From contig CAJJYX010000185.1 of the NCBI GenBank assembly GCA_905197435.1, forward strand, positions 1 to 5,630: DNA of 5,630 nt. Direction: 5' to 3'. The notes beneath the pieces were generated by a model. That model was given only the letters and a program-made list of their open reading frames with translations. It ran no database searches and had not been told where the DNA came from. This DNA comes from an uncultured Bacteroides sp. (GTDB lineage Bacteria > Bacteroidota > Bacteroidia > Bacteroidales > Bacteroidaceae). Shown here piece after piece: positions 1-5,630 of the stretch (its first letter is position 1; every line of letters starts with the position of its first letter). The position numbers and the translations under genes were made by a program.

Positions 1-266
1 GCCTCCGTATAGGCAGGAGAATAGGTATGAGCTTTACTGCCGAACTCTTCCAGTGCCAATCGCGCTTCATATACGGAACTCGCCGTAGAATGCTCGACAT
101 ATTCCCTAAAAATAGGAAATGAGCGCCACATAGCAAACGATTTAAAGGCCAGAATAATTTCCACCCCGGCACGATCGGCAACACTTTTTATCAGCGTGAG
201 GTTTTTTCTCAATAATTCTTCATCCATAATATAGCATGGAGAAGGGAAACGATCAAAATCTATCAT
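1..266 (-). CDS. nspC: Carboxynorspermidine/carboxyspermidine decarboxylase, N-terminal part (cut by window edge)
   Basis: This is the first 88 codons of a PLP-dependent decarboxylase of the alanine-racemase-fold (fold III) group; the rest lies beyond the left edge. The family removes the carboxyl group from carboxynorspermidine or carboxyspermidine, the last step of the carboxy-polyamine route; in Bacteroides the expected product is spermidine. The reading begins MIDFDRFPSPCYIMDEELL, with the FPSPCY opening typical of NspC. The segment ILAFKSF carries Lys42, which I infer to be the PLP Schiff-base lysine. HSTASSVYEARLA follows, also typical of the family. The start at 266 is chosen over the internal ATG at 227 because it includes the conserved FPSPCY block. 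It starts 10 bases after the uvrD stop on the same strand, behind an A-rich leader without a Shine-Dalgarno site, so it is probably translated from a uvrD-nspC transcript. The usual partner, carboxynorspermidine dehydrogenase, is not in view. Identification is by recall of the family and is strong. Confidence 0.9.
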   Translation of the reverse strand, partial: MIDFDRFPSPCYIMDEELLRKNLTLIKSVADRAGVEIILAFKSFAMWRSFPIFREYVEHSTASSVYEARLALEEFGSKAHTYSPAYTE

Positions 267-276
267 ATTTTCTTTT

Positions 277-2628
277 TTATCCGATTATTTTAAAACGGGC
301 AAAGCGCAATAAAAGTTGCTTGTCACCCGCATTCTTGAAACGAATGGTAGCTTTAGCATTATCCCCTTCACCTTCCACTTTCACAACTTCTCCCAGACCA
401 AAACGTTCGTGCTCGATCAATTGTCCGGGGTGTACTGCCATTGCAGAAGCAGGAACCGATGAAGAAGCAGGAGTTGATGAAGTCACCCGCTTCAGGTTGC
501 GCGGAACGCTCGGAGCAATTATCTGCTGTTTAGGACGCTGAGGAGTTTCTTTTTCCTTATTATAAAATGATTCGCGTACATGGGGTGAACGAGAGAAACC
601 AGTGCTATTCTCCCGACGAAATGCCCCGGATTCATCATCAATCTTATTACTAAGCCCTGCCTCCTGGGGCAAACGCAGAAAACGAATATCTATATCCTTC
701 AGGAAGCGACTAGGACTGCCAAATTCCATTTTTCCATAGCGAAAACGGGTACGGGCATATGACAGAAAACAATGTTCTTCTGCACGGGTAATGGCCACAT
801 AGAACAAACGTCTTTCCTCTTCTAACGCACGGGGTGAATCCCCTACCATACCACTGGGAAAAAGATTTTCTTCCATTCCCACCACAAATACATTCCTAAA
901 TTCCAATCCTTTGGCAGAATGGACAGTCATAAGCGTGATTTTCTCATCATCTCCATCTTTATCTGAGTCCTGATCTGTCAACAGTGAGACCTCCGAAAGA
1001 AAATCAGTCAACGATATATTAGGATTACCTTCTTCCAGACGCATCGCACAAAAATCACTCATACCATTGACCAACTCCTCGATATTCTCCTTACGACTAA
1101 GGTTCTCCGGAGAATTATCCTGGCAGACATCATTAATGATACCGGATTGACGGATAATTTCCGTACCAATTTCATAAGCATTTTTATCCACTACACCTTC
1201 CAAAAATCCTGAAATCAAATCGCGGAAAATCTGTAATTTGGAATGTGTACCCTTATTGAAATTCAGCCCATACGTCAACGGTTCGCATAACACAGTCCAA
1301 AGACTGACACCATTCTCAGTAGCTGCAGTAATGATCTTCCCCACTGTCGTATCACCAATACCACGAGCCGGATAGTTAATAATCCGCTTAAATGCTTCTT
1401 CATCATTCGGATTAACAACCAACCGGAAATAAGCTATCACATCCTTAATCTCCTTACGTTGATAAAAGGATAATCCACCGTAAATACGGTATGGCATACC
1501 CCGCTTACGCATTGCTTCCTCAAAGACACGACTCTGCGCATTGGTACGGTAAAGTATAGCAAAATCCGAATAGGGATAATGCTCCGAGCGACGAAGTTCC
1601 GTAATCTTATTGACTACAATATCTCCCTCTTCCACATCACTGTATGCCTGATACACGCCGATGGCCTCTCCCTTCTCTTTTTCTGAAAACACTTCCTTGC
1701 GTATCTGCCACCGGTTCTTTTCAATCAGGCTGTTGGCCGCACAGACAATGGTCTGGGTAGAGCGGTAGTTCTGCTCCAGCTTAAAGACTTTAGTATTCGG
1801 ATATACCTTCGTGAAATACAGTATATTGTCAATATCGGCACCGCGGAACGAATAGATACTCTGCGCATCATCCCCCACCACACAGACATGCCGGTGATTC
1901 TTGGCCAGTTGCAACACGATACTGTGCTGTGCAAAGTTCGTGTCTTGATACTCATCCACCAGGATATAGCGGAACTGGTCCTGATAGCGCGCCAACACCT
2001 CCGGATAATCCCGGAACAGTAGAAATGTATAGAACAGCAAATCGTCGAAATCCATTGCATCCGCCTGCCGGCAACGTTCCCAATACTTCCTGTATATATC
2101 GCGCAAAGCAGGGACTTTGGTGGCACAATCCCCCTCGTAAGCCTCCTTGTTGTTGGCATAGCCTGCAGGAGTGACCAGATGGTTCTTGGCATTCGAGATG
2201 CGTGCCTGTACCATCCCCGGCTTATAGACCTTCTCATCCAGCCCCATCTCCTTGATGATGGAACGTATCAGGCTCTTGCTGTCCGCCGTATCGTAGATGG
2301 TAAACTTCGAAGTGAAACCGAGATGCCCGGCCTCGGCGTGCAGAATGCGCAGGAATATGGAGTGAAAGGTGCCCATCCACAGATGGCGGGCCCTCTCCAC
2401 ACCCACCTGCCGGGCTATACGTTCTTTCATCTCGCGCGCGGCCTTATTGGTAAAGGTCAATGCAAGGATATTCCAAGGTTGGTAGCCATTCTCCAGCAGA
2501 TAGGCAATCTTGTAGGTCAGCACACGTGTCTTCCCCGAACCGGCACCGGCTATCACCAGCGACGGACCGTCGTTGTAAAGCACCGCATTGCGCTGTCCCT
2601 CGTTCAGTTCCTCTATATAATCGGGCAT
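277..2628 (-). CDS. uvrD: ATP-dependent DNA helicase, UvrD/PcrA type (SF1A)
   Basis: A complete 783-residue 3'-5' DNA helicase used in nucleotide excision repair, mismatch repair and removal of recombination or transcription obstacles. All SF1A motifs are visible: Q-motif region ELNEGQRNAV (7-16), Walker A GAGSGKT (28-34, Lys33), motif Ia TFTNKAAREM (58-67), GTFHS (86-90), Walker B ILVDEYQDT (222-230, Asp225-Glu226), motif III VGDDAQSIYSFRGAD (251-265), motif IV LEQNYRST (284-291), motif V TVHSAKGLEF (568-577) and motif VI VAITRA (611-616). A low-complexity Ser/Thr/Ala/Pro linker (about 670-731) leads to a C-terminal module HPGQLIEHERFGLGEVVKVE (733-752 onward) like the Tudor-like RNA-polymerase-binding domain of PcrA. 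I start at 2628 (MPDYIEEL): the frame stays open to 2724, but that extension has no family likeness and would cross the probable promoter at 2684-2691. The gene runs into nspC with a 10-base gap and is divergent from sodB. The helicase call is certain; uvrD versus pcrA is only naming. Confidence 0.96.
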   Translation of the reverse strand: MPDYIEELNEGQRNAVLYNDGPSLVIAGAGSGKTRVLTYKIAYLLENGYQPWNILALTFTNKAAREMKERIARQVGVERARHLWMGTFHSIFLRILHAEAGHLGFTSKFTIYDTADSKSLIRSIIKEMGLDEKVYKPGMVQARISNAKNHLVTPAGYANNKEAYEGDCATKVPALRDIYRKYWERCRQADAMDFDDLLFYTFLLFRDYPEVLARYQDQFRYILVDEYQDTNFAQHSIVLQLAKNHRHVCVVGDDAQSIYSFRGADIDNILYFTKVYPNTKVFKLEQNYRSTQTIVCAANSLIEKNRWQIRKEVFSEKEKGEAIGVYQAYSDVEEGDIVVNKITELRRSEHYPYSDFAILYRTNAQSRVFEEAMRKRGMPYRIYGGLSFYQRKEIKDVIAYFRLVVNPNDEEAFKRIINYPARGIGDTTVGKIITAATENGVSLWTVLCEPLTYGLNFNKGTHSKLQIFRDLISGFLEGVVDKNAYEIGTEIIRQSGIINDVCQDNSPENLSRKENIEELVNGMSDFCAMRLEEGNPNISLTDFLSEVSLLTDQDSDKDGDDEKITLMTVHSAKGLEFRNVFVVGMEENLFPSGMVGDSPRALEEERRLFYVAITRAEEHCFLSYARTRFRYGKMEFGSPSRFLKDIDIRFLRLPQEAGLSNKIDDESGAFRRENSTGFSRSPHVRESFYNKEKETPQRPKQQIIAPSVPRNLKRVTSSTPASSSVPASAMAVHPGQLIEHERFGLGEVVKVEGEGDNAKATIRFKNAGDKQLLLRFARFKIIG

Positions 2629-2683
2629 ATTCCGTATAATCTTAAAGTGGATAATTTTATCTTCCTTTGTTTTTTTCCGGAGG

Positions 2684-2715
2684 CAAAGATAAAAAAAGCT
2701 TCGCAGACGTACGAA
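2684..2715 (-). promoter_or_regulatory. Probable Bacteroides-type promoter for uvrD-nspC
   Basis: On the minus strand, 2691 to 2684 reads TATCTTTG, an exact match to the Bacteroidetes -7 consensus TAnnTTTG. Twenty bases upstream, 2715-2712 reads TTCG, a weak match to the -33 box TTTG at the right spacing. Transcription would begin around 2676-2680, giving a leader of about 50 bases before the ATG at 2628. This supports the shorter uvrD start. The -7 match is seen directly; promoter activity is inferred. Confidence 0.55.
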
Positions 2716-2810
2716 CATTTCCACAGGTTATAGCGTTTATACAGTAAAGTTCCAAAATTAAACAATTGAAACTTATGAATGCCATATTAACGATTTTAAT
2801 AGTAACAGTT

Positions 2811-3395
2811 ATGACTTACGAAATGCCCGAACTTCCCTACGCCAACAATGCCCTGGAACCTGTAATCAGCCGGCAAACCATAGATTTCCATTACGGTAAA
2901 CATCTGCAGACCTATGTGAATAACCTCAACAACCTCGTTCCCGGAACAAAATTCGAAGGAAAGGAACTGGCAACCATTGTTGCCACGGCACCGGACGGCG
3001 CCATCTTTAACAACGCAGGACAAGTGCTGAACCACACGCTATACTTCTTGCAGTTCGCACCGAAACCTGCTCAAAGCGAACCTGCCGGCAAACTGGCAGA
3101 GGCCATCAAACGTGACTTTGGCAGCTTCGAGAATTTCAAGAAGGAATTCAATGCAGCAGCCATCGGCCTGTTCGGGTCGGGCTGGGCGTGGCTGTCTGCC
3201 GACAAGAACGGCAAACTCCACATCACCAAAGAAGCAAACGGAAGCAACCCGGTACGTGCCGGCCTTATTCCGCTACTCGGATTCGACGTTTGGGAACATG
3301 CCTACTATCTTGATTACCAGAACCGCCGTGCAGACCACGTAAACGAACTGTGGAGCATCGTCGACTGGGATGTGGTAGGTAAAAGACTGAAATAA
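2811..3395 (+). CDS. sodB: Superoxide dismutase, Fe/Mn family (probably cambialistic)
   Basis: A 194-residue cytoplasmic enzyme that converts superoxide to oxygen and hydrogen peroxide, central to oxygen tolerance in anaerobic Bacteroides. The four metal ligands are present: His27 (DFHYGKH), His75 (GQVLNHTLYF), Asp159 and His163 (FDVWEHAYY). Gln71 in NNAGQVLNH occupies the N-terminal-domain position typical of iron enzymes, while Gly157, two residues before Asp159, is the residue type found in the cambialistic Porphyromonas enzyme, where this site is known to tune metal preference. So use of either Fe or Mn is likely but not provable here. The start at 2811 (MTYEMPELPYANNALEP) matches the family's usual start and length of about 193 residues. 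The frame stays open upstream to an ATG at 2775 and a TTG at 2766, adding a short hydrophobic stretch (see findings). No Shine-Dalgarno site is visible, which is normal in this phylum. The gene is probably monocistronic, ending at the terminator at 3427-3470. Confidence 0.97.
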   Translation: MTYEMPELPYANNALEPVISRQTIDFHYGKHLQTYVNNLNNLVPGTKFEGKELATIVATAPDGAIFNNAGQVLNHTLYFLQFAPKPAQSEPAGKLAEAIKRDFGSFENFKKEFNAAAIGLFGSGWAWLSADKNGKLHITKEANGSNPVRAGLIPLLGFDVWEHAYYLDYQNRRADHVNELWSIVDWDVVGKRLK

Positions 3396-3426
3396 ACAAA
3401 GGAGGTCTCATAAAACCATGTTAACG

Positions 3427-3470
3427 ACGCATTCTTGAGTTATAAAGTCTCAAGAATGCGTTTTCTTGTT
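3427..3470 (+). terminator. Intrinsic terminator of sodB
   Basis: A perfect 13-bp inverted repeat, ACGCATTCTTGAG (3427-3439) and CTCAAGAATGCGT (3449-3461), encloses a 9-base loop and runs straight into the T-rich stretch TTTTCTTGTTT (3461-3471). It lies 31 bases after the sodB stop. The U-tract is only on the plus side, so it should stop sodB transcription and separate it from the ThiE/TenI-like unit. Confidence 0.92.
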
Positions 3471-3504
3471 TAAAGCAGCCATCTAACATATTTTAAAGAA
3501 ATTC

Positions 3505-3537
3505 TTTGGCTTCTACCACAAGTATTCATTAACTTTG
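3505..3537 (+). promoter_or_regulatory. Bacteroides-type promoter for the ThiE/TenI-like gene
   Basis: TTTG at 3505-3508 and TAACTTTG at 3530-3537 match both the -33 (TTTG) and -7 (TAnnTTTG) consensus elements of the Bacteroidetes primary sigma factor, with 21 bases between them, inside the usual 19-21 range. Transcription would start near 3541-3545, leaving a short A-rich leader (TTAAACAAAAGAA just before the ATG at 3564). That is too short to hold a TPP riboswitch, and no THI-box motif is seen. Confidence 0.8.
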
Positions 3538-3563
3538 CTAAACTTAAAAGTTAAACAAAAGAA

Positions 3564-4172
3564 ATGAAACTCATCGTAGTGACAGCACCCACATTCTTTG
3601 TGGAAGAAGACAAGATTATCACGACGCTATTCGAAGAAGGGTTGGATATTCTACATCTGAGAAAGCCGGAGACACCCGCCATGTACTCTGAACGACTTTT
3701 AACGCTGATACCCGAAAAATACCATAAACGTATCATTACCCACGAGCATTTCTATCTGCAGGAGGAGTTCAAGCTGATGGGAATCCATCTGAATGCCCGC
3801 AACCCCAAAGAGCCCCATGATTACTCGGGGCACATCAGTTGTACCTGCCATTCGCTGGAAGAGGTGCGGAACAAGAAACATTTCTATGATTACCTGTTCT
3901 TGAGCCCGATATACGATTGCATCACAAAGGCCGGAGTCACATCCGGCTTTACAGCCGAAGAACTTCGACAAGCAGGGAAAAGTAAAATTATAGACAATAA
4001 AGTCATGGCTTTGGGAGGCATCACCTCCGACAACATACTGGAAGCTAAGGATTACGGATTTGGCGGCGCCGTTGTAATGGGAGACTTATGGAATAAATTC
4101 AATGCCCGCACCGATCGCGATTATCTGGAAATAATCCGCCACTTCAAGAAGCTAAAGGAAATGGCAGATTGA
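3564..4172 (+). CDS. Thiamine phosphate synthase / TenI family protein (ThiE-like)
   Basis: A 202-residue TIM-barrel protein of the ThiE/TenI superfamily, likely to be auto-annotated as thiamine phosphate synthase. ThiE joins HMP-pyrophosphate to thiazole phosphate; TenI instead isomerises the thiazole made by ThiG. Family landmarks: LHLRKPE (30-36, the QLREK strand of ThiE), GIHLNARN (73-80, matching GVHLGQxD), CTCHSLEEV (93-101), FLSPIYDCITKAG (112-124, Lys122), VMALGGI (147-153) and GFGGAVVMGDLW (165-176). Several synthase residues differ: Gln is His31, the IND motif reads around ITHEH (58-62), and the Asp of GVHLGQxD is Asn80, so both Mg-binding aspartates seem absent. HSLEEV with His96 aligns by eye with the catalytic His of Bacillus TenI. 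I therefore favour a TenI-like thiazole tautomerase or divergent paralogue. It stands alone with its own promoter, not in a thi operon. Superfamily is secure; the reaction is not. Confidence 0.85.
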   Translation: MKLIVVTAPTFFVEEDKIITTLFEEGLDILHLRKPETPAMYSERLLTLIPEKYHKRIITHEHFYLQEEFKLMGIHLNARNPKEPHDYSGHISCTCHSLEEVRNKKHFYDYLFLSPIYDCITKAGVTSGFTAEELRQAGKSKIIDNKVMALGGITSDNILEAKDYGFGGAVVMGDLWNKFNARTDRDYLEIIRHFKKLKEMAD

Positions 4173-4248
4173 ATTACCGGCCAAATCAGAATTTACCATA
4201 CTCTTTATATTCATTTCACTTGAACACCGGTGGGGTGCAAGCGCATAA

Positions 4249-4289
4249 ATGGGCTGTATGCCACTACCAAAGTAAAGCATACAGCCCAT
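4249..4289. terminator. Stem-loop between convergent genes, probable terminator of ppdK and/or the ThiE/TenI-like gene
   Basis: A perfect 13-bp inverted repeat, ATGGGCTGTATGC (4249-4261) and GCATACAGCCCAT (4277-4289), encloses a 15-base loop. It lies 26 bases past the ppdK stop on the minus strand and 76 bases past the ThiE/TenI-like stop on the plus strand. Neither side has a clear U-tract, so classical intrinsic termination is not assured; a 3'-end stabilising hairpin is an alternative. A second pair of arms outside it is described in the findings. Confidence 0.6.
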
Positions 4290-4315
4290 GAAGTCATTAT
4301 GCAGTATTATCGAAA

Positions 4316-5630
4316 TCAGTCTTCAATAGCAGCCTGCGCCGCAGCCAGACGTGCTATGGGCACACGGAACGGAGAACAACTGACATAATTCAAGCCGACT
4401 CTGTGGCAGAACTTCACAGAAGAAGGTTCACCGCCATGTTCGCCGCAGATGCCGCACTTCAAGTCCGGACGGATAGCACGTCCCTTTTCAGTAGCCATAC
4501 GTACCAACTGTCCCACACCATTCTGGTCGAGTACTTGGAACGGGTCTACCTTCAGAATCTTCTTCTCCAAATAAATCGGGAGGAAGGAAGCAATATCGTC
4601 ACGTGAATAACCGAATGTCATCTGAGTCAAGTCGTTCGTACCGAATGAGAAGAATTCGGCAGAGGAAGCAATACGGTCGGCAGTCAAGGCTGCACGCGGA
4701 ATCTCAATCATCGTACCTACCTTAAAGTCGATGCTGTCACCCACCTCTGCAAAGAGTTTGGCAGCCTCAGCACGAATCACTTCTTCCTGCTGCTTGAACT
4801 CATACAAAATACCGGTCAGAGGTACCATGATTTCAGGATGAGTTTCAACGCCTTCCTTCTTCAATTCCAAGGCAGCCCCCAAGATGGCACGCGTCTGCAT
4901 CTGCGTAATTTCAGGATATGTATTTCCCAAACGACAACCACGATGCCCCAACATCGGATTGTGCTCACAAAGCGCCTCAACACGTTGCTGGATATACTGG
5001 AGGCTTACGCCCATCGTATCTGCCATTTCCTGCTGGCCTTTCAGGTCATGGGGAACGAATTCATGCAAAGGAGGATCGAGCAGGCGTACAGTCACCGGGA
5101 ATCCCTTCATGGCCTTGAAGATTCCCTTGAAGTCTGCTTGCTGATAAGGAAGAATCTTGGCCAGAGCCTTGCGACGTTCTTCTGCATTTTCCGCCAGAAT
5201 CATTTCGCGCATAGCCTTAATCTTCTCACCTTCAAAGAACATGTGCTCCGTACGGCAAAGACCGATACCCACTGCACCAAAATTGCGTGCCACTTCTGCA
5301 TCATGAGGAGTATCTGCATTGGTACGGACCTGCAACTTCGTATATTTATCAGCCAGATTCATCAGTTCCGCAAAGTCACCGGACAACTCAGCCGCTTTTG
5401 TCTCCACCTTGCCCTTATATACTTCACCGGTACTTCCGTTCAAGGAAATATAATCACCTTCTTTCAACAATACACCGTCTACTTCCACTGTACGCTCCTT
5501 ATAGTCGATGTTCAAAGCCCCCGCACCGGATACACAGCACTTACCCATGCCACGGGCAACCACTGCTGCATGCGAAGTCATACCGCCACGGGCAGTCAGG
5601 ATACCTTCGGCTACTGCCATACCTGCCCAA
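4316..5630 (-). CDS. ppdK: Pyruvate, phosphate dikinase, C-terminal half (cut by window edge)
   Basis: The visible 437 residues are the C-terminal half of PPDK, which interconverts pyruvate + ATP + phosphate and PEP + AMP + pyrophosphate in the cytoplasm; the full enzyme is usually about 900 residues. The reading enters in frame at the right edge as WAG followed by MAVAEGILT; the methionine at 5620 is internal, not a start. Counting from it, the swivelling domain carries the phosphohistidine in [14 protein letters not shown] (His17, equivalent to His455 of the Clostridium symbiosum enzyme). The PEP/pyruvate barrel carries [11 protein letters not shown] (Arg123), [13 protein letters not shown] (Arg179), [11 protein letters not shown] (Glu306), [10 protein letters not shown] (Asn329) and [11 protein letters not shown] (Cys392, matching catalytic Cys831). 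All catalytic residues expected in this half are intact. The N-terminal ATP-grasp domain and promoter lie outside. In Bacteroides the enzyme probably works at the PEP/pyruvate node in glycolysis or gluconeogenesis. It ends with TGA at 4316-4318, converging on the ThiE/TenI-like gene. Confidence 0.97.
   Translation of the reverse strand, partial: WAGMAVAEGILTARGGMTSHAAVVARGMGKCCVSGAGALNIDYKERTVEVDGVLLKEGDYISLNGSTGEVYKGKVETKAAELSGDFAELMNLADKYTKLQVRTNADTPHDAEVARNFGAVGIGLCRTEHMFFEGEKIKAMREMILAENAEERRKALAKILPYQQADFKGIFKAMKGFPVTVRLLDPPLHEFVPHDLKGQQEMADTMGVSLQYIQQRVEALCEHNPMLGHRGCRLGNTYPEITQMQTRAILGAALELKKEGVETHPEIMVPLTGILYEFKQQEEVIRAEAAKLFAEVGDSIDFKVGTMIEIPRAALTADRIASSAEFFSFGTNDLTQMTFGYSRDDIASFLPIYLEKKILKVDPFQVLDQNGVGQLVRMATEKGRAIRPDLKCGICGEHGGEPSSVKFCHRVGLNYVSCSPFRVPIARLAAAQAAIED

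Noticed and set aside
236..541. A 101-codon plus-strand open frame at the uvrD-nspC junction.
   Set aside because: It is antisense to the C-terminal helicase domain and the nspC start, both of which are clear coding sequence.
1725..2237. A 170-codon minus-strand open frame within uvrD in another frame.
   Set aside because: It is a frame-shifted shadow of the Walker B and motif III region, rich in Arg, Trp, Ile and Ser with no recognisable domain.
2179..2733. A 184-codon open frame on the plus strand, opposite the start of uvrD.
   Set aside because: It lies antisense to conserved helicase motifs and runs over the uvrD promoter; its protein resembles no family I know, and the GC-rich end of uvrD explains the lack of stops.
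2718..2752. Possible sodB promoter: TTTC (2718-2721) and TAAAGTTC (2745-2752).
   Set aside because: Both boxes match the Bacteroides consensus poorly and the spacing of 23 bases is too long; no convincing sodB promoter or OxyR-like site could be picked by eye.
3400..3438. A strong Shine-Dalgarno-like AAAGGAGGT (3398-3406) followed 11 bases later by ATG (3418) and a six-codon frame (MLTTHS) ending inside the sodB terminator stem.
   Set aside because: Bacteroides rarely depends on such sites, the frame is only six codons, and its stop lies in the terminator arm; chance is the simplest explanation.
3541..3563. Possible TPP riboswitch ahead of the ThiE/TenI-like gene.
   Set aside because: The leader after the predicted start site is only about 20 bases, and no THI-box sequence is present between the sodB terminator and the ATG.
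4225..4232. Eight-base palindrome CACCGGTG in the ThiE/TenI-like-ppdK gap.
   Set aside because: Too short to support as an operator or recombination site, and no second copy was seen nearby.

Overview
The window looks like ordinary chromosomal core sequence from a gut Bacteroides or a close relative in the Bacteroidales. This rests on gene content (a cambialistic-type Fe/Mn superoxide dismutase, carboxynorspermidine decarboxylase, pyruvate phosphate dikinase and a PcrA/UvrD helicase, all with Bacteroides-like protein sequence), on two boxes matching the Bacteroidetes -7 consensus TAnnTTTG, and on A-rich leaders without Shine-Dalgarno sites. The species cannot be named from the sequence alone.

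Layout, left to right. Positions 1-266 (minus) hold the N-terminal part of nspC, a polyamine gene that runs off the left edge. Ten bases upstream of it ends uvrD/pcrA (277-2628, minus), a complete 783-residue SF1A helicase with its own promoter near 2684-2691; the two genes are probably co-transcribed. From the same 182-base intergenic region, sodB (2811-3395, plus) is read divergently and ends at a strong intrinsic terminator (3427-3470). A second plus-strand unit starts from a well-formed Bacteroides promoter (3505-3537) and encodes a ThiE/TenI-family protein (3564-4172) whose residues look more like the TenI (thiazole tautomerase) branch than like a classical thiamine-phosphate synthase. 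It converges on ppdK (4316 to the right edge, minus), of which only the C-terminal half is in view. A 13-bp perfect hairpin sits between these two convergent genes.

The genes do not form one pathway: they cover DNA repair, polyamine synthesis, oxidative-stress defence, thiamine-related metabolism and PEP/pyruvate interconversion. I see no mobile element, CRISPR array, tRNA, rRNA, phage gene or defence system, and no convincing new biological system. The points most worth a second look are the missing metal-binding aspartates in the ThiE/TenI-like protein, a longer bulged stem around the ppdK-side hairpin, the sodB start-site ambiguity, and a GC gradient along uvrD.
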